Source of the DNA: an uncultured Burkholderiales bacterium
Lineage (GTDB): Bacteria > Pseudomonadota > Gammaproteobacteria > Burkholderiales > Burkholderiaceae_C
DNA length: 7,581 nt
Direction: 5' to 3'
Assembly (NCBI GenBank): GCA_903887655.1
Contig: CAISQQ010000537.1
Location: 1-7,581, forward strand
Under the pieces are notes generated by a model, which did not search any database, had not been told where the DNA came from, and saw only the letters and a program-made list of their open reading frames with translations. Positions 6,390-7,581 of this stretch are shown here, piece by piece; positions within the stretch are counted from its first letter, which is position 1, and each line of letters begins with the position of its first letter. Both the position numbers and the translations under genes were made by a program.

Positions 6390-6404
6390 TCTGAAATTTT
6401 CAGA
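6390..6404. promoter_or_regulatory. Perfect 15-bp palindrome, candidate operator for purL
   Basis: TCTGAAA-T-TTTCAGA is a perfect inverted repeat with a single central base. It overlaps a second one, CAGAA-ATG-TTCTG (6381-6393). The palindrome covers the position expected for the purL -35 box (about 6394-6399), so a bound protein would compete with RNA polymerase. I do not recognise the binding protein from the sequence. Confidence 0.45.
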
Positions 6405-6413
6405 TGAGGGGAA

Positions 6414-6422
6414 TGTTAAAAT
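6414..6422 (+). promoter_or_regulatory. purL extended -10 element
   Basis: TGTTAAAAT contains TG-N-TAAAAT (6414-6422), an extended -10 with five of six matches. No good -35 exists at 17 bp (AAATTT, 6394-6399), consistent with an extended -10 promoter or one that needs an activator. The predicted start near 6429 leaves a leader of about 20 nt containing AAAGG (6438-6442). Confidence 0.5.
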
Positions 6423-6437
6423 GCGTTCTTTATTGAC

Positions 6438-6442
6438 AAAGG
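6438..6442 (+). promoter_or_regulatory. Shine-Dalgarno supporting the GTG start of purL
   Basis: AAAGG lies 7 nt before GTG 6450. No ATG is available in frame between the upstream stop (6417-6419) and this GTG, so the site decides the start. Confidence 0.65.
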
Positions 6443-6449
6443 CCGCAGC

Positions 6450-7581
6450 GTGAGTGACCACCTGACCGTGTTGGAGGGCGACAGTGCCCTGAGTGTTTTT
6501 AGACGTCAGCAACTCCTGCGCCAGCTCCAAGCCTTGGAGCCCAACATCGCCGATTTGGCCGTGCATCACCTGGACTTGGTGGCGAGCCCCAAGCCTTTGG
6601 ACGAGCACACCCGAGATCAACTGCAGTTGCTCTTGAACGGTGAGACGTCGCGCGACCCACTCACCCCGCCAGCCCAGTCTTTTGCCCCCAAAACCTCCGC
6701 CTCATGGGCTGGTCAACTGCTCTCGGCCTTTCGCTCAGAACCCGCTGGCCCTCTGGGGCTAGGCTCATCGTTAGAGATCATGGTCGCGCCTCGAATCGGC
6801 ACGGTCTCGCCTTGGTCGTCCAAGGCCACCGACATCGCCAACAATTGTGGCTTGGCGGTGCAGCGCATCGAACGCGTCACGGCCTATCGACTGCAATTTC
6901 TCGAGGGGCACTGCCCCCCATTGGACCGTGCTGACGCCTCTGCCCAAGCCCTCAGTGCCCGCTGGCCCGTGCTCGAGTCGATCTTGGCGCTGCTCTTTGA
7001 CCCGATGACGCAAACGGTGCTGTTGACACGTGAGCAGTTGTCGTCGTGCTTTCAAACGCTTGAAAAATCCAAAACCCGCAGCATTGACATTCTCAGCCGA
7101 GGACGCCTGGCCCTGATGGAGGCCAATCTGGAATTTGGCTGGGCCTTGGCCGAAGACGAAGTCGATTACTTGGTGAACGCATTCACCGCCTTGGAGCGCA
7201 ATCCAACTGAAGTTGAGCTCATGATGTTTGCCCAGGCCAACTCCGAGCACTGTCGACACAAGATCTTCAACGCGGACTTCACCATTGATCAGGTAGCGCA
7301 AACGCACAGTCTTTTTGGCATGATTCGCCACACGCATGCCCTCAACCCCCAGCACACCGTGGTGGCCTATTCAGACAATGCCGCCGTCATGAGGGGGCAC
7401 CAACGCGTTGTCTACCGCCCCGAATTGAGCGCCACCGCATTGATAGGCCGCAGCAGCCCGAGCTACCAGCGCCGTGTGCGCGAGACGCTCGCGGCGCGCA
7501 TCACTCGCAACAGGAGGATCCGTGCGCAAGAAACTCGCCAAGACCCAGAGCACGATCAAGCGGCAGCGGTATATGAATGCC
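6450..7581 (+). CDS. purL: Phosphoribosylformylglycinamidine synthase PurL, N-terminal part; broken near 7392-7415
   Basis: PurL (FGAM synthase) uses ATP and glutamine to convert FGAR to FGAM in purine synthesis. Only about 314 recognisable N-terminal residues of the ~1300-residue large form are here. They include the N-terminal domain VSDHLTVLEGDSALSVFRRQ, GPLGLGSSLEIMVAPRIGT, SPWSSKATDIANNCGL, then SIDILSRGRLALMEANLEFG, AQANSEHCRHKIFNADFTI, SLFGMIRHTHALNP and AYSDNAAVM (7365-7391). GTG 6450 is the start: an in-frame TAA at 6417 and the AAAGG ribosome site agree with family N-termini. The frame stays open to the window end, but after about 7391-7408 the residues no longer resemble PurL: the KVETHNHP-type core that should follow within roughly 20-25 residues is missing in all three plus frames. 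The tail is GC-rich and uses AGG-AGG codons. So the copy is either interrupted or joined to foreign sequence; the last ~170 bases should not be trusted as PurL. Confidence 0.85.
   Translation, partial: MSDHLTVLEGDSALSVFRRQQLLRQLQALEPNIADLAVHHLDLVASPKPLDEHTRDQLQLLLNGETSRDPLTPPAQSFAPKTSASWAGQLLSAFRSEPAGPLGLGSSLEIMVAPRIGTVSPWSSKATDIANNCGLAVQRIERVTAYRLQFLEGHCPPLDRADASAQALSARWPVLESILALLFDPMTQTVLLTREQLSSCFQTLEKSKTRSIDILSRGRLALMEANLEFGWALAEDEVDYLVNAFTALERNPTEVELMMFAQANSEHCRHKIFNADFTIDQVAQTHSLFGMIRHTHALNPQHTVVAYSDNAAVMRGHQRVVYRPELSATALIGRSSPSYQRRVRETLAARITRNRRIRAQETRQDPEHDQAAAVYEC
7392..7581. other. Window-end segment unlike PurL; possible mobile-element edge or chimera
   Basis: By hand count, 7441-7520 is about 69% G+C against about 51% for 7201-7280. 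PurL similarity ends somewhere in 7392-7415. A TGTC at 7409-7412 starts sequence with repeated ATTGA motifs (7424-7428 and 7439-7443), loosely like the ends of some IS21-type elements, and GGGGG at 7393-7397 loosely recalls Tn3-type ends. Neither match is strong, and the second end lies outside the window. Confidence 0.4.
7522..7581 (+). CDS. Possible start of an unrelated gene, partial
   Basis: A perfect AGGAGG (7512-7517) is four bases before GTG 7522. The frame begins VRKKLAKTQSTIKRQ and is open to the window end (20 codons visible). The residues are strongly basic. I do not recognise the protein. It competes with the purL frame, so at most one of the two is real over this stretch; the ribosome site favours this one, but twenty codons are too few to decide. 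Confidence 0.3.
   Translation, partial: MRKKLAKTQSTIKRQRYMNA

Larger units (their letters stand above)
6235..6449. other. Divergent map/purL control region
   Basis: Besides the two promoters and the palindrome listed separately, this 215-bp region contains a T-rich tract (6304-6317, two runs of five and seven T) and a GC-rich block (6318-6360) with GGCCTGGGCC-type imperfect symmetry. On the map strand the tract is an A-run 35-50 bp upstream of the -35 box, where it could bend DNA. I see no protein gene; a minus frame 6150-6620 crossing it has no family-like residues. Confidence 0.5.

Noticed and set aside
6421..6453. Ten-codon leader peptide MRSLLTKAAA with a GAGGGG ribosome site, overlapping the purL GTG by GTGA
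   Set aside because: Attractive geometry, but the ATG is part of the predicted -10 element (TAAAAT, 6417-6422), so the transcript would start after it. It would revive if transcription were shown to begin upstream of about 6400.
6771..7355. Minus-strand frame of 194 codons over purL
   Set aside because: Antisense to well-conserved PurL sequence, with no support of its own.
7522..7530. Group II intron 5' end (GTGCG) at 7522
   Set aside because: Only the five-base GTGCG matches. The following bases do not fit the intron domain I patterns I know.
1..7581. CRISPR array, tRNA or rRNA genes, prophage or defence cluster
   Set aside because: I saw no spaced direct repeats of CRISPR type, no cloverleaf with conserved T-loop bases, and no such genes in the coding frames.

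Overview
The window looks like a chromosomal housekeeping segment from a betaproteobacterium, probably Burkholderiales and possibly Comamonadaceae-like. The basis is the neighbour set smpB / ratA / rnfH, the map-glnD pair, the betaproteobacterial character of the PurL N-terminus, and a moderate GC content with heavy TTG use. This placement comes from recognising protein families by eye, not from a database search.

Layout, left to right. Positions 1-36 hold a 12-bp tandem repeat. smpB (132-605, minus) encodes the tmRNA partner for rescuing stalled ribosomes. A 267-bp divergent spacer (606-872) carries a good sigma-70-type promoter pointing right, several small hairpins and a possible weak terminator, so it could hold a small RNA or a long ratA leader. 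ratA (873-1310, plus; START/Coq10-like) and rnfH (1461-1955, plus; ubiquitin-like) are separated by 150 bp that include six 9-bp and four 12-bp tandem repeat units. After a 220-bp gap comes an unrecognised Ser/Gly-rich gene (2176-2742, plus; 188 aa) with two internal helical-looking repeats. Convergent to it lie glnD (2790-5402, minus) and map (5422-6234, minus), which form a two-gene operon read from map to glnD. A 215-bp divergent region (6235-6449) holds a map promoter that places the transcription start almost on the ATG, and a purL promoter overlapped by a perfect 15-bp palindrome. purL (6450 onward, plus) starts with GTG and runs off the window.

Together the genes cover translation quality control and N-terminal processing (smpB, map), nitrogen signalling (glnD), purine synthesis (purL) and a respiratory/quinone-associated pair of uncertain role (ratA, rnfH). 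I see no operon-level system linking all of them.

The most anomalous part is the last ~170-190 bases. PurL similarity stops soon after its DNAAVM motif (7374-7391), the following sequence is GC-rich and lacks the expected METHNHP-type core in all three forward frames, and a new gene start with a strong Shine-Dalgarno appears at 7522. Either a mobile element interrupts purL there or the sequence end is chimeric. I found no convincing undescribed multi-gene system; the 606-872 spacer, the purL palindrome, the 188-aa gene and the purL break are the parts worth checking.
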